This document shows, in pieces, positions 43,447 to 52,556 of a stretch of 64,000 nt of DNA. Under the pieces are notes generated by a model. It was given only the letters and a program-made list of their open reading frames with translations. It made no database searches and was not told where the DNA came from. How positions within the stretch are numbered: the first letter of the stretch is position 1; every line of letters starts with the position of its first letter. The DNA is from Rhodobacterales bacterium RIFCSPHIGHO2_02_FULL_62_130 (GTDB lineage: Bacteria; Pseudomonadota; Alphaproteobacteria; Rhodobacterales; Rhodobacteraceae): positions 62,001 to 126,000 of the forward strand of contig MHZT01000001.1 in the NCBI GenBank assembly GCA_001828855.1. The letters run 5' to 3'. The translations under genes were made by a program, and so were the position numbers.

Positions 43447-44079
43447 ATGACCGTTCTTCTGACCTATGGCGACAGCAATACCCACGGCACGCCGCCCATT
43501 CTGGAGCTGGGCGAATACCGCCGCTTTGATGCCGCGACGCGCTGGCCCGCGCTGGTGGGGCAGGCCTTGGGATGGGAGGTGGTCGAGGAAGGCTTGCCGG
43601 GGCGGACAGCGCAGTTCGATGATCCGGTGATGGGGCCGCATATGAACGGGCAGGACGGGCTGAAGATCGCGCTGCAAAGTCACGGGCCGATTGATGCGCT
43701 GACGATCATGCTGGGGACGAATGACGTGAAGGCGCGGTTCGGGGCCTCACCCGAACTGGTGACGGGCGGTGTGGCGCGGTTGCTGGACATTGCGTTTTCC
43801 GAGGAATTGCAGGCGCGGCATGGCGGGTTTCAGGTGCTGCTGATCTGCCCGCCGCCGGTGGTCGAGGTGGGGCCGATCAAGACGCAGTTCTATGGCGGGC
43901 GGGCGCGGTCCTTGGCGCTGCCGCCGCTTTATGCGGGGCTGGCGGCGGCTTATGGCGCGGCGTTTCTGGATGCGGGGCAGCATATCGAGGTCAGCATGAT
44001 TGACGGTGTGCATTTCGAGCCAGAAGCGCATGGGGTGTTGGCGGCAGCGGTGGCGGATAAGCTGCGGTCGATGATGTAA
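43447..44079 (+). CDS. SGNH/GDSL-family esterase
   Basis: A 210-residue SGNH hydrolase. The four blocks are clear: LLTYGDSNTHGTPP (block I Ser), LPGRTAQFDDP with the oxyanion Gly, IMLGTNDVKARF (block III Asn) and MIDGVHFEPEAH (block V Asp and His). No signal peptide is present. Closest in pattern are the small aryl esterases and acyltransferases of the Mycobacterium smegmatis Act type. GGAGGTGCCGC precedes the ATG. The stop is followed after one base by palindrome copy 6. Confidence 0.9.
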   Translation: MTVLLTYGDSNTHGTPPILELGEYRRFDAATRWPALVGQALGWEVVEEGLPGRTAQFDDPVMGPHMNGQDGLKIALQSHGPIDALTIMLGTNDVKARFGASPELVTGGVARLLDIAFSEELQARHGGFQVLLICPPPVVEVGPIKTQFYGGRARSLALPPLYAGLAAAYGAAFLDAGQHIEVSMIDGVHFEPEAHGVLAAAVADKLRSMM

Positions 44080-44080
44080 G

Positions 44081-44109
44081 GGGGTGGGGTGCGTGATCTC
44101 ACGCACCTT
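44081..44109. repeat. Dispersed palindrome, copy 6
   Basis: GGTGCGTGA (44088-44096), loop TC, TCACGCACC (44099-44107): perfect 9-bp stem, left flank GGGGTGG. It follows the esterase stop directly. Confidence 0.88.
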
Positions 44110-44122
44110 GCTTGCGGGCGGA

Positions 44123-44150
44123 AAGGTGCGTGAGATCACGCACCCTACCC
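44123..44150. repeat. Dispersed palindrome, copy 7
   Basis: GGTGCGTGA (44125-44133), loop GA, TCACGCACC (44136-44144), right flank CTACCC. It is inverted relative to copy 6 and ends one base before the stop complement of the convergent glycosyltransferase gene. Confidence 0.88.
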
Positions 44151-44151
44151 T

Positions 44152-44940
44152 TTACTCTGTGGCGGTTGTCAGGTTGGACCAGCCGCAGAGTTCGGCCAGC
44201 CGTTCGGGGCTGTGGCCGGTGCCGACGGCCATGTTTTCGCGGAAGGCTTTCGAGGTCAGATCTTTCCAGCGGTTGCGGTAAAGGTGCAGGCCGGAGCGGC
44301 TGATCTTGATGATCGGGGTTCGCAACGGCAGCATGGTCTGCCATTTGCGGCGCATATAGGTGTAACATTCCACGAAGTCGGATTGCAGCGCCTCGTGGTA
44401 GCGGTCGTTGTGGATGGTGGGCAGCGCGCCCGCATAGGCATGCAGGCCACGCGCGCGGGCGGTGGTGACGATATCGGTGCCATACATGTGCCAACCGGGC
44501 GCATTGTCATCAAAGCGCAGGTCAGAGGCGCGGCGCAGCACGATCAGCAGTTCGTCGAAGGATTGCACGCGGGTTGGCCCCATTGGCACGCGGCCGACGA
44601 TCTGGCCGATGGACGAGGACCAGACCGGGCCGATGTGGCTGGCATCCAGCCCGACGCCGAAGGCCCCGAACAGCGCCCAGTCGGGGTCATGGGCGGCCAC
44701 TTCGGCAAGGCGTTCTGCCAGCACGGTTTCCCAGCCTTGGGGCAGGTAGACATCGTGATGGGCAAAGACCACCACGGGCGCGGTTGTGGCATCCAGCGCG
44801 CGGTTATAGGCGATGGCGGCGCTGGGGGCATCGCGTTCAAGGTGCAGCGGGATACCTGCCGCGAAGAGGGGCGAGCGGGCGAGGTTGGCGTTCAGGATCG
44901 TGTCCGAATTGCTGGCACAGGCAACGGTGAAGTCCATCAT
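44152..44940 (-). CDS. Glycosyltransferase-like protein (GT-A, StrF-like)
   Basis: A 262-residue protein that looks like a small GT-A glycosyltransferase: FTVACASNSDTILNANLARSP at the start, VVVFAHHDVYLPQGWETVLAERLAEV (nucleotide-sugar region with HHD), and DDNAPGWHMYGTDIVTTARARG. This pattern recalls the StrF-like branch of family 2. The donor and acceptor are unknown. Its start overlaps the stop of the GT4 gene by four bases, so the two are translated together. It is the outermost gene of the polysaccharide locus. Confidence 0.72.
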   Translation of the reverse strand: MMDFTVACASNSDTILNANLARSPLFAAGIPLHLERDAPSAAIAYNRALDATTAPVVVFAHHDVYLPQGWETVLAERLAEVAAHDPDWALFGAFGVGLDASHIGPVWSSSIGQIVGRVPMGPTRVQSFDELLIVLRRASDLRFDDNAPGWHMYGTDIVTTARARGLHAYAGALPTIHNDRYHEALQSDFVECYTYMRRKWQTMLPLRTPIIKISRSGLHLYRNRWKDLTSKAFRENMAVGTGHSPERLAELCGWSNLTTATE

Positions 44941-46160
44941 GCCCCCCTGTATCGGGAAAAGAGGGCGGCGAGTTTTGCGGCCTCGGTGTCGATGTTGTGG
45001 CGGGCAAAGACGCGGGTGCGGGCGGCGCTTCCCATCATCATCAGCGTCGCGCGAGGGGTGTCGGCAAGGGTCTGGATCGCTTCGGCAAGTGCCGCCGGAT
45101 CGCCTGCCGGAACCAGCCAGCCGGTATCGGGGGTGACAAGCTCGGGGATGCCTGCGATTGCGGTGGCGATGATCGGGCGGCCACAGGCCATCGCCTCCAT
45201 CACCACCATTGGCAAGCCTTCTGCCAGCGAGGGCAGGATCAGCGCATGGGACGCGGCGATGGCGGCGCGGATGCCTGCCTCGCTGATCCAGCCGGTGATG
45301 GTGATGCGGTCTGTCAGACCGTGGCGGGCGATTTCGGAGTCGACCAGACCGCGCAGATCACCATCGCCGCAGATGGTCAGGCGCAGGTCTGGCAGGCGGG
45401 TGCAAGCCATTGCCATGGTTTCGATCAGCAGCGGGAAGCCCTTTTGTTCGGACAGCCTGCCGATGGCCACAAGATGCGGGCCGCCTTCGGGCATGGGCGC
45501 AGGCGGATCAAAGCGGGTGGTGTCCACACCGCAATGCACGACGGCGATGCGCGGCCAGTCGGCAATCGCGGACCAGCGCAAAAGCTGGCTGCGGCCAAAG
45601 CTGCTGACCGCGACGGTAAAGCGGGCCTCGTGCATTTTCTGGGGGAAAGAAAAGGCGCGTGGGGCGTCAAATTCCTCGGGACCATGCACGGTAAAGCTGT
45701 AGCCCGCTGCACCAAGCCGATGCGCCAGCAGGGCGACGGTGGCCGAGTTGGTGCCGAAATGCGCGTGCAGATGTGTTGCGCCCAATGCGGTGCAGCGGCG
45801 GGCCACATGGGCGGCCTCAAGCAGATAGGCCAGATGGCGCAGCCGCCCGCCGGTTCCCGCCCCACCTGCCTTGCCCTTGGAGCCAAAGCGAAGGGCGGTC
45901 CACAGCGCGGACAGGCTTTGGCGCGGATGCGTCGCAAGCCAGCCAAGCGCCGAGCGCAAAAAGGCCATCTTGCTGCCCTCAAGCACATGTTCGGTCTTGG
46001 TGTCTTCGTCAAAATCCTGCGGGTCCACCAGTGATCCGCGATCCGAGCGCATGGCAATGCGATGCACGGTGAGGCCCTGCCGCTCCAGCGCCAGAATCTC
46101 GCGCCGGATAAAGCTGTGCGAGGCACGCGGGTAGGTGTTGACGATATAGGCGACAGTCAC
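44937..46160 (-). CDS. Family 4 glycosyltransferase
   Basis: A 407-residue GT-B glycosyltransferase of family 4. The N-terminal half has YIVNTYPRASHSFIRREILALERQG, typical of colanic-acid-type transferases (WcaL/AmsK), and HLHAHFGTNSATVA; the C-terminal half has VAIGRLSEQKGFPLLIE and the EX7E motif in LAEGLPMVVMEAMACGRPII. It adds a sugar to a lipid-linked repeat unit on the cytoplasmic side. It diverges from the flippase gene with 139 bases between starts. Confidence 0.92.
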   Translation of the reverse strand: MTVAYIVNTYPRASHSFIRREILALERQGLTVHRIAMRSDRGSLVDPQDFDEDTKTEHVLEGSKMAFLRSALGWLATHPRQSLSALWTALRFGSKGKAGGAGTGGRLRHLAYLLEAAHVARRCTALGATHLHAHFGTNSATVALLAHRLGAAGYSFTVHGPEEFDAPRAFSFPQKMHEARFTVAVSSFGRSQLLRWSAIADWPRIAVVHCGVDTTRFDPPAPMPEGGPHLVAIGRLSEQKGFPLLIETMAMACTRLPDLRLTICGDGDLRGLVDSEIARHGLTDRITITGWISEAGIRAAIAASHALILPSLAEGLPMVVMEAMACGRPIIATAIAGIPELVTPDTGWLVPAGDPAALAEAIQTLADTPRATLMMMGSAARTRVFARHNIDTEAAKLAALFSRYRGA

Positions 46161-46299
46161 GCGAAACCCTCGGAAATTTGCGCCAGTCTAGTCATGGCTT
46201 GGGGCAAGAGTAAGGCCCAAGCTGGGCAATTCCTGCGGCACGTTGACGGCCTCCGGCCATGCGCCTAGGGTCCGTCGGGTTTGAGAAGGAATGGCATAG

Positions 46300-47646
46300 A
46301 TGCAGGAAACCAAAGGGCAAAAAGGCCGCGGGTTGTTCGCAAGGGCAATGCGCGGATCTGCCTTTACTGCGGGGTCCTATGTGATCGCGCAGGTCTTGCG
46401 TCTTGGCTCGAACCTGATCCTGACGCGGCTTCTGGCCCCCGAGGCTTTTGGCGTGATGACGCTGGTGTCGGTGGTGCTGGTGGGCATGGTGATGTTTTCG
46501 GATGTGGGTGTCAGCGCCTCGATCAGCCAAAGCAAGCGCGGGGATGATGCGGATTTCCTGAACACGGCTTTCACGATCCATGCCTTTCGCGGCACGATGC
46601 TGTGGCTGGCGACCTGTGCGCTGGCGTGGCCCTTGGCGCAATTCTACCATGCGCCAGAGCTGGCGTGGCTGCTGCCCGTTGCGGGGATTTCGCTGTTCAT
46701 CTCGGGCTTTAACCCGACGCGGATCGAAACGGCGACACGGCATTTGCTGCTGGGGCGGGTGACGCTGCTGGACCTGATCTCGCAGGCGATCGGGATCGCG
46801 GCGATGGTGGGGTTGTCGATGGTCCTCGTCTCGGTCTGGGGGCTGGTGATCGGGGCCATTGTCGGATCGCTGGCCAAGCTGGTGCTGACTTGGGTTTATC
46901 TGCCCGGACCTGCGAACCGGTTTCACTGGGACAGAACGGCTGGGCATGAGTTGATCCATTTCGGCAAGTGGATTTTCCTGTCTACCGCCTGCGGCTTTGC
47001 GCTTGCACAGGGGGACAAGGCGATTTTCGGCCATTTCCTGACGCTTGAAGAGTTGGGGATTTATAACATCGGGTATTTTCTGGCGTCCTTCCCGCTGTTG
47101 CTGGTGCGGGCGGTGAACAGCCGGATCATGATTCCGCTGTATCGGGATCATCATCCGGCCAGTTCGGCAGCGAATTTTGCCCGGATGCGGAAGCTGCGGC
47201 TGATCATGTCGGGCGGGGCTTTGGTGATGCTGGGCGGGCTGTCGATGATCGGCGTGCCGCTGGTGGGGATCATGTATGACGGGCGCTATGCGGCGGCGGG
47301 GCTGATCGTGGCGGCGGTGGCGCTGATCCAGATGCCCGAGGTGATCGGGATCACCTATGACCAATCCGCGCTGGCTGTCGGGGATTCGCGCAATTATTTC
47401 TGGCTTCAGGCCGTGAAGGCGGGGGTGCAGACCGTGGCGCTGCTGGTGGGGGTCGAGATTGCGGGGCTGCAAGGTGCGCTGATCGGGCAGGCCGTGGCCT
47501 TGGTTGCGCTGCATCCGGCGGTGGTGGTGCTGGCGCGCAAGCACAAGGCATGGGATGCGTTGAACGATCTGGTTCTGGTGGTTCTGGCGCTGGTTCTGGT
47601 GGCGGGGTCGTGGTGGGTGAACTCGGTGCTGCTGGGGATGTTCTGA
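46300..47646 (+). CDS. Oligosaccharide flippase (Wzx-like)
   Basis: A 448-residue integral membrane protein with about 12 to 14 hydrophobic segments, of the polysaccharide transporter branch of the MOP superfamily. Characteristic early segments are SAFTAGSYVIAQVLRLGSNLILTRLL (here GSAFTAGSYVIAQVLRLG) and LLAPEAFGVMTLV. It should flip the undecaprenyl-linked repeat unit to the periplasm for Wzy-type polymerisation. ATG 46300 has GAAGGA about ten bases upstream. The rml genes follow in the same direction after 66 bases. Confidence 0.9.
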   Translation: MQETKGQKGRGLFARAMRGSAFTAGSYVIAQVLRLGSNLILTRLLAPEAFGVMTLVSVVLVGMVMFSDVGVSASISQSKRGDDADFLNTAFTIHAFRGTMLWLATCALAWPLAQFYHAPELAWLLPVAGISLFISGFNPTRIETATRHLLLGRVTLLDLISQAIGIAAMVGLSMVLVSVWGLVIGAIVGSLAKLVLTWVYLPGPANRFHWDRTAGHELIHFGKWIFLSTACGFALAQGDKAIFGHFLTLEELGIYNIGYFLASFPLLLVRAVNSRIMIPLYRDHHPASSAANFARMRKLRLIMSGGALVMLGGLSMIGVPLVGIMYDGRYAAAGLIVAAVALIQMPEVIGITYDQSALAVGDSRNYFWLQAVKAGVQTVALLVGVEIAGLQGALIGQAVALVALHPAVVVLARKHKAWDALNDLVLVVLALVLVAGSWWVNSVLLGMF

Positions 47647-47712
47647 TGCCGCTTTGACGGCTTTGATGCGCCTTGGTTTCGCGCTATGCGGGGCGGGTAT
47701 TGGAGTATAGCC

Positions 47713-48276
47713 ATGAAGATTGAAACCACGGCCCTTGACGGTGTGCTGATCCTGACTCCGCAGCGGTTTGGCGATGATCGTGGCTGGTTTTCCGAAACCT
47801 ATAACGCGCAACGGATGGCCGAGGCGGGGGTCTCGGTGGTCTTTGTGCAGGACAATCATTCGATGTCGGGGGCGGTTGGCACCCTGCGCGGCCTGCATTA
47901 CCAACGCCCGCCGCACGCGCAGGACAAGCTGGTGCGCTGTTCGCGCGGGGTAATTTTCGATGTGGCGGTGGATTTCCGGCGCGGGTCGGCGACGTTCGGG
48001 GCCTGGGTCGGGGTCGAGCTTTCGGCGGAAAACGGGCGGCAGTTGCTGGTGCCGAAGGGGTTTCTGCACGGCTTTGTGACGCGGGTGCCGGATACCGAGG
48101 TGCAGTATAAATGCTCGGACATTTATGCGCCCGATTGCGATGGCGGCATCCGCTGGGATGATCCGGATATCGGGATTGACTGGGGGCTGACGGGCGATCC
48201 GGTGCTGTCGGCCAAGGACCGCGTGGCACCGTTACTGCGGGATGTGGCGTCACCGTTCGGGATGGGTGCGGCATGA
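47713..48276 (+). CDS. rfbC: dTDP-4-dehydrorhamnose 3,5-epimerase
   Basis: A 187-residue RmlC, the cupin-fold epimerase that acts at C3 and C5 of dTDP-4-keto-6-deoxyglucose. Conserved are [42 protein letters not shown] (catalytic His and Lys) and [16 protein letters not shown] 47713 is chosen; 47686 would add nine unrelated residues. Its stop overlaps rfbB by four bases; order C-B-D-A differs from the common B-D-A-C. Confidence 0.96.
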   Translation: MKIETTALDGVLILTPQRFGDDRGWFSETYNAQRMAEAGVSVVFVQDNHSMSGAVGTLRGLHYQRPPHAQDKLVRCSRGVIFDVAVDFRRGSATFGAWVGVELSAENGRQLLVPKGFLHGFVTRVPDTEVQYKCSDIYAPDCDGGIRWDDPDIGIDWGLTGDPVLSAKDRVAPLLRDVASPFGMGAA

Positions 48277-49313
48277 AGCTGCTGGTGACAGGGGGCGCGG
48301 GGTTTATCGGGTCGGCGGTGGTGCGGCTGGCGATTGCGCGGGGGCATCAGGTGGTGAACCTTGATGCGCTGACCTATGCCGCCTGTCTTGAGAATGTGGC
48401 GAGTGTGGCAGGATCGCCGGATTACGCCTTTGTGCAGGCCGATATCCGCGACCGCGCCGCACTGGACGCGGTGTTTGCCGCGCACCGCCCCGATGCGGTG
48501 ATGCATCTGGCAGCGGAATCGCATGTCGATCGCAGTATCGACGGGCCGGGCGACTTCATCCAGACCAACATCACCGGCACCTTCAACATGCTTGAGGCCG
48601 CGCGCGCCTATTGGGGTGGCGCGGGGCGGCCTGCGGGGTTCCGGTTCCACCATATTTCCACGGATGAGGTTTTTGGTTCATTGGGTGCTGTGGGCAAGTT
48701 CACCGAGGACACGCCCTATGCGCCGAACAGCCCCTATTCGGCCTCAAAAGCGGCCAGCGACCATCTGGTGCGGGCGTGGCATGAAACCTATGGCCTGCCG
48801 GTGGTTTTGACGAATTGTTCCAACAATTACGGCCCCTACCACTTTCCCGAAAAGCTGATCCCCGTGGTGATCCTGAATGCCTTGGCGGGGCGGCCCATTC
48901 CGGTTTACGGCGCGGGTGAAAACGTGCGTGACTGGCTTTACGTCGAGGATCACGCCGATGCGCTGCTCTGTGTGCTGCAAAACGGCGCGCTGGGCCGCAG
49001 CTATAACATCGGCGGCGAGAACGAGGCCCGCAACATCGACATCGTGCGGATGATCTGCGCGCTGCTGGATGAAATGGCTCCGGCGGGTGCGCCGCATGAC
49101 CGGCTGATCAGTTTTGTGACCGACAGGCCGGGGCATGATCTGCGCTATGCCATTGATCCTGCACGGATACGGGCGGAACTGGGCTGGCGGCCTTCGGTGA
49201 CGTTGCAGGAAGGTTTGCGGAAAACCGTGCGCTGGTATCTGGATAATGCGGCATGGTGGCAGCCCTTGCAGGCGCGGGCGGGCGTCGGCGTGCGGCTGGG
49301 AGCCAAGGCATGA
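48273..49313 (+). CDS. rfbB: dTDP-glucose 4,6-dehydratase
   Basis: A 346-residue RmlB, an extended SDR that converts dTDP-glucose to dTDP-4-keto-6-deoxyglucose. It has [17 protein letters not shown] (NAD motif), [27 protein letters not shown] with the catalytic Asp-Glu, and [14 protein letters not shown] (Tyr-x3-Lys). It overlaps both rfbC and rfbD by four bases, giving a fully coupled rhamnose operon. Confidence 0.97.
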   Translation: MKLLVTGGAGFIGSAVVRLAIARGHQVVNLDALTYAACLENVASVAGSPDYAFVQADIRDRAALDAVFAAHRPDAVMHLAAESHVDRSIDGPGDFIQTNITGTFNMLEAARAYWGGAGRPAGFRFHHISTDEVFGSLGAVGKFTEDTPYAPNSPYSASKAASDHLVRAWHETYGLPVVLTNCSNNYGPYHFPEKLIPVVILNALAGRPIPVYGAGENVRDWLYVEDHADALLCVLQNGALGRSYNIGGENEARNIDIVRMICALLDEMAPAGAPHDRLISFVTDRPGHDLRYAIDPARIRAELGWRPSVTLQEGLRKTVRWYLDNAAWWQPLQARAGVGVRLGAKA

Positions 49314-50164
49314 GAGTGCTGGTGTTCGGGCGCACGGGGCAGGTCGCGCGGGAGTTGGCGCGGCGGGTTCCTGCGGGGGTGAGCGTGGAATTTCTGGGCC
49401 GCGATCAGGCCGATCTGATGCATCCCGATGCCTGTGCGGCGGTGATTGCGGCCTCGGCGGCGGATGTGGTGATCAATGCGGCGGCTTGGACGGCGGTGGA
49501 TCTGGCCGAAGCGCAAGAGGCCTCGGCGACGGTAGTGAACGGCGATGCGCCTGCCGCGATGGCGCGGGCCTGTGCGGCGCGCGGGCTGCCGTTCGTGCAG
49601 ATCTCGACGGATTATGTCTTTGATGGTGCAGGGAATTTGCCGTTTGGCGTGGATGATCCTGTGGGTCCGCTGGGCGCCTATGGGCGGTCCAAGCTGCGCG
49701 GTGAAGTGGGCGTGCGTGCGGCGGGCGGGGTGCATGTGATCCTGCGGACCTCGTGGGTGGTGTCGGCGCATGGCAGCAATTTCGTGAAAACCATGCTCCG
49801 TCTGGGGGCTGCGCGCGACAGCCTGAACGTGGTCGCGGATCAGATCGGCGGACCGACCCCTGCGGCGGCGATTGCAGACGCTTGCTATGTGATTGCGGCG
49901 GCGCTGCTGGCGGGCGCACGGGGCGGCACCTATCATTTTAGCGGCGCGCCGGACGTGTCCTGGGCCGATTTCGCGCGCGCGATCATGGCGCGGGCGGGGC
50001 TTGCCTGCGTGGTGCAGGATATTCCGTCGCGGGATTATCCGACGCCCGCGCGAAGGCCTTTGAATTCGCGGCTGGATTGCACGGGCTTGCAGGATTTTTC
50101 GCTGTCGCGGCCCGATTGGCAGGCAGGATTGCAAGACATTCTTAACGAGTTGGGGGCAGCATGA
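49310..50164 (+). CDS. rfbD: dTDP-4-dehydrorhamnose reductase
   Basis: A 284-residue RmlD that makes dTDP-L-rhamnose, the last step of the pathway. [17 protein letters not shown] is the cofactor loop, [35 protein letters not shown] (Tyr-x3-Lys) and [18 protein letters not shown] are all RmlD-specific. The start at 49310 overlaps the rfbB stop; the frame from 49253 runs inside rfbB. The stop overlaps rfbA. Confidence 0.96.
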   Translation: MRVLVFGRTGQVARELARRVPAGVSVEFLGRDQADLMHPDACAAVIAASAADVVINAAAWTAVDLAEAQEASATVVNGDAPAAMARACAARGLPFVQISTDYVFDGAGNLPFGVDDPVGPLGAYGRSKLRGEVGVRAAGGVHVILRTSWVVSAHGSNFVKTMLRLGAARDSLNVVADQIGGPTPAAAIADACYVIAAALLAGARGGTYHFSGAPDVSWADFARAIMARAGLACVVQDIPSRDYPTPARRPLNSRLDCTGLQDFSLSRPDWQAGLQDILNELGAA

Positions 50165-51036
50165 CAGGGCGTAAGGGAATCATTCTGGCGGGCGGTTCCG
50201 GCACGCGGCTTTGGCCAATTACGATGGGGGTCTCGAAACAGCTTTTACCGATCTATGACAAGCCGATGATCTACTATCCGCTGTCGGTGCTGATGCTGGG
50301 CGGCATCCGCGAGATTGCGGTGATCACCACGCCGGAGGATCAACCGCAGTTCATCCGCTTGCTGGGCGATGGCAGCCAATGGGGGTTGTCCCTGACCTAT
50401 ATCGTGCAACCCTCGCCGGACGGTCTGGCGCAGGCCTATCTGTTGGCGCGTGATTTTCTGGCGGGCGCGCCTTCGGTGCTGGTCTTGGGCGATAACATCT
50501 TTTTCGGGCATGGCCTGACCGAGATGTTGGCGGTGGCGGACGCAAAAGATTATGGCGGAACTGTGTTCGGCTATCGTGTGGCTGATCCAGAGCGCTATGG
50601 CGTTGTGGATTTTGATAAGGACGGCACGGTGCGGGCGATTGTCGAAAAACCGCAGATGCCGCCCTCGAACTTTGCGGTGACGGGGCTGTATTATCTGGAC
50701 GGGCGCGCGCCAGCCCTTGCGGCGCAGGTGCAGCCATCGGCGCGGGGTGAATTGGAAATTGCCGATCTGCTAGAGATCTATCGGGCCGAAGGTTGCCTGT
50801 CGGTCGAAAAGATGGGGCGCGGTTTTGCATGGCTGGATACCGGCACGCATGGCAGCCTGCTGGATGCCGGCAATTTCGTCCGCACACTTGAGGCGCGACA
50901 GGGGCTTCAGGTGGGGTGTCCTGACGAGATTGCCTATCGCATCGGATGGATCGACAAGACAGCACTGGCCGCGCGGGCGGAAATCTTTCGCAAGAACGAT
51001 TATGGCCGCTATCTGTCGTCAATTGTTGCCGAGTAA
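50161..51036 (+). CDS. rfbA: Glucose-1-phosphate thymidylyltransferase
   Basis: A 291-residue RmlA that joins glucose-1-phosphate and dTTP, the first step to dTDP-rhamnose. [35 protein letters not shown] is the nucleotide-binding signature; [11 protein letters not shown] and [18 protein letters not shown] hold catalytic residues. It is last of the four coupled rml genes. About 130 bases separate it from the small membrane protein gene. Confidence 0.97.
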   Translation: MTGRKGIILAGGSGTRLWPITMGVSKQLLPIYDKPMIYYPLSVLMLGGIREIAVITTPEDQPQFIRLLGDGSQWGLSLTYIVQPSPDGLAQAYLLARDFLAGAPSVLVLGDNIFFGHGLTEMLAVADAKDYGGTVFGYRVADPERYGVVDFDKDGTVRAIVEKPQMPPSNFAVTGLYYLDGRAPALAAQVQPSARGELEIADLLEIYRAEGCLSVEKMGRGFAWLDTGTHGSLLDAGNFVRTLEARQGLQVGCPDEIAYRIGWIDKTALAARAEIFRKNDYGRYLSSIVAE

Positions 51037-51169
51037 CCGCAGATTGCAGGCGACAACCGGCAGATGTGCCGGATTAGGCCTGATTTGAATGATTTTCTGC
51101 TGGCATTGTTTCGAATTCGTGCAAAGATTCGGGGCGCGTCTGGTGAGTCCCCAAGGAAAACGGATTTCG

Positions 51170-51382
51170 ATGTTTATCGTCGGCCATATGCTAAGTGCTG
51201 CTCTCGGCGGTGTTGCCGGGGTGGGATGGTCTGCGCTGTCGGGTAGCACGGCTTTGGGTCTGCTTGCCTCTTATCCGATTGGCGGGGTGCTGGGGATCGC
51301 GGCCTTTGTCTTGTGGTGTGAATATCGGGTGCATGTGTTGGGTCACATCCTGAAGCACCATCACCCCGATCACGGTCTTTGA
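51170..51382 (+). CDS. Small membrane protein, unknown
   Basis: A 70-residue hydrophobic protein, possibly two membrane spans: one around AALGGVAGVGWSALSG and one around YPIGGVLGIAAFVLWC, with a histidine-rich tail (HILKHHHPDHGL). I do not recognise a family. ATG 51170 is preceded by AAGGAAA about 11 bases upstream; the open frame extends to 51089 but the added part is not membrane-like. Its place between rfbA and the initiating transferase suggests a role in polysaccharide assembly or its control, but this is only context. Confidence 0.55.
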   Translation: MFIVGHMLSAALGGVAGVGWSALSGSTALGLLASYPIGGVLGIAAFVLWCEYRVHVLGHILKHHHPDHGL

Positions 51383-51773
51383 CCCGCGCGTTTCTTGAAA
51401 CAATCGCAAAACAGCGCCTGTCGGGCCGGATTGGCCGTGACAGGGCGAATCGGTTTTGACGGAACTTGCCCGCGAATTAAGTCCTTACAATCCTTGATTG
51501 TGTCGCCCTTAATTGTGGCAAGAAGAAGGTGAGCGTGTGGCAAGATTTCACGGTTAATCGGGCGCAAATGAGATGCATGCTATCGAATGTATATCGCCAA
51601 GGCTCTGCGACTTCGCCTAAAATGATCCTTGGGGGCGTACTTGTTGAGTGCGACAAATGTGCTGCAAATCGAACGAAATAGACCCGTTTTTCGGGACTGG
51701 AATCTGCATTCACGTTCCTGAGACCTTGTTGGTCTTGGGAAGCGCGCTCGACATTGTCACCGAGTAACCGACA
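51383..51773. other. 391-base intergenic region upstream of the ExoY-like gene
   Basis: No credible gene. It holds an inverted repeat CCTGTC/GACAGG (51417-51444), direct repeats CCTTGATTGTG and CCTTAATTGTG (51492, 51507), a small AGACC/GGTCT hairpin (51721-51735) and a stem that includes the ExoY start codon. It is more AT-rich than its surroundings and is probably the main control region of this part of the locus. Confidence 0.6.
51492..51517. repeat. Direct repeats CCTTRATTGTG
   Basis: CCTTGATTGTG (51492-51502) and CCTTAATTGTG (51507-51517) start 15 bases apart and differ at one base; candidate regulator sites. Confidence 0.4.
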
Positions 51774-51776
51774 ATG
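51752..51776 (+). promoter_or_regulatory. Stem enclosing the ExoY-like start codon
   Basis: CATTGTC (51752-51758) is complementary to GACAATG (51770-51776); the last three bases are the ATG start. The loop is ACCGAGTAACC. As RNA it could mask initiation; as DNA it could be an operator. Confidence 0.4.
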
Positions 51777-52487
51777 ACGATGACTTTTCCCGAGTTCAAT
51801 TCGGTGCGCTCTGGCGCGAAAGATGTGCCATTGGATTTTGGCGTGGCAACGCCTCTTCCTCCGGCGAAAGCGCGCAGGTTCGGCGTATATCGCCACCTGC
51901 TGAAGCGGGTCTTTGATGTGTCGGCCATCGTGCTTGCCGCGCCTGTTGTGGCACCGGTGGTTCTGGGGCTGGCCTTGGCTGTGGCCCTTGAAGGCGGGCG
52001 GCCGTTCTATACCCAGATGCGTGTCGGCAAGGGCGGGCGGGTGTTTCGGATGTGGAAGCTTCGCAGCATGGTGATCGACGCCGATGCGCGGATGGAGACC
52101 TATCTGGACGGAAATCCGGCAGCGCGGACCGAATGGGACAGCACGCAAAAGCTGCAGGAAGATCCGCGTGTTACGCCGCTGGGGCAGTTCTTGCGGCGGT
52201 CATCGCTGGATGAATTGCCGCAACTGTGGAACGTGCTAATCGGCGACATGAGTCTGGTTGGACCGCGACCGATGCTGCCGAACCAGCAGGTCATGTATCC
52301 CGGGACAGCCTATTACGCGCTGCGGCCCGGCATTACCGGCTATTGGCAAACCGCGGGTCGAAGCCGCACGACTTTCGAGGCGCGTGCGGAATTTGATGCG
52401 GCCTATGAGGCGGACCTGTCGCTTGTGACCGACATCAGGATCTTGGCGCGCACAGTGGGCGTGGTGTTGCACGGCACCGGCGTCTAG
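51774..52487 (+). CDS. ExoY-like sugar transferase (initiating phosphoglycosyltransferase)
   Basis: A 237-residue bacterial sugar transferase. One membrane segment (VFDVSAIVLAAPVVAPVVLGLALAVAL, about residues 45-70) is followed by the catalytic domain with GRVFRMWKLRSMVIDADARM, LRRSSLDELPQLWNVLIGDMSLVGPRPM and GITGYWQTAGRSRTTFEAR. These monotopic enzymes put the first sugar-phosphate (often galactose or glucose) on undecaprenyl phosphate, starting repeat-unit assembly. It has its own long upstream region and ends in a strong terminator. Confidence 0.95.
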   Translation: MTMTFPEFNSVRSGAKDVPLDFGVATPLPPAKARRFGVYRHLLKRVFDVSAIVLAAPVVAPVVLGLALAVALEGGRPFYTQMRVGKGGRVFRMWKLRSMVIDADARMETYLDGNPAARTEWDSTQKLQEDPRVTPLGQFLRRSSLDELPQLWNVLIGDMSLVGPRPMLPNQQVMYPGTAYYALRPGITGYWQTAGRSRTTFEARAEFDAAYEADLSLVTDIRILARTVGVVLHGTGV

Positions 52488-52504
52488 CCTTCATGCAGAA
52501 ACGC

Positions 52505-52542
52505 AAAAGGCCCGCGCCCCGATCAACGGGCGCGGGCCTTTT
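52505..52542. terminator. Bidirectional terminator between the ExoY-like and Wzz-like genes
   Basis: AAAAGGCCCGCGCCC (52505-52519), 8-nt loop, GGGCGCGGGCCTTTT (52528-52542): a perfect 15-bp stem with U-tracts on both strands, serving two convergent genes. Confidence 0.93.
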
Positions 52543-52556
52543 GGCGCGTGTGCGGC

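Noticed and set aside
46192-48069. 625-residue open frame antisense to the flippase and rfbC
   Set aside because: Composition is dominated by His, Arg, Pro and Gln, and it overlaps two clear genes.
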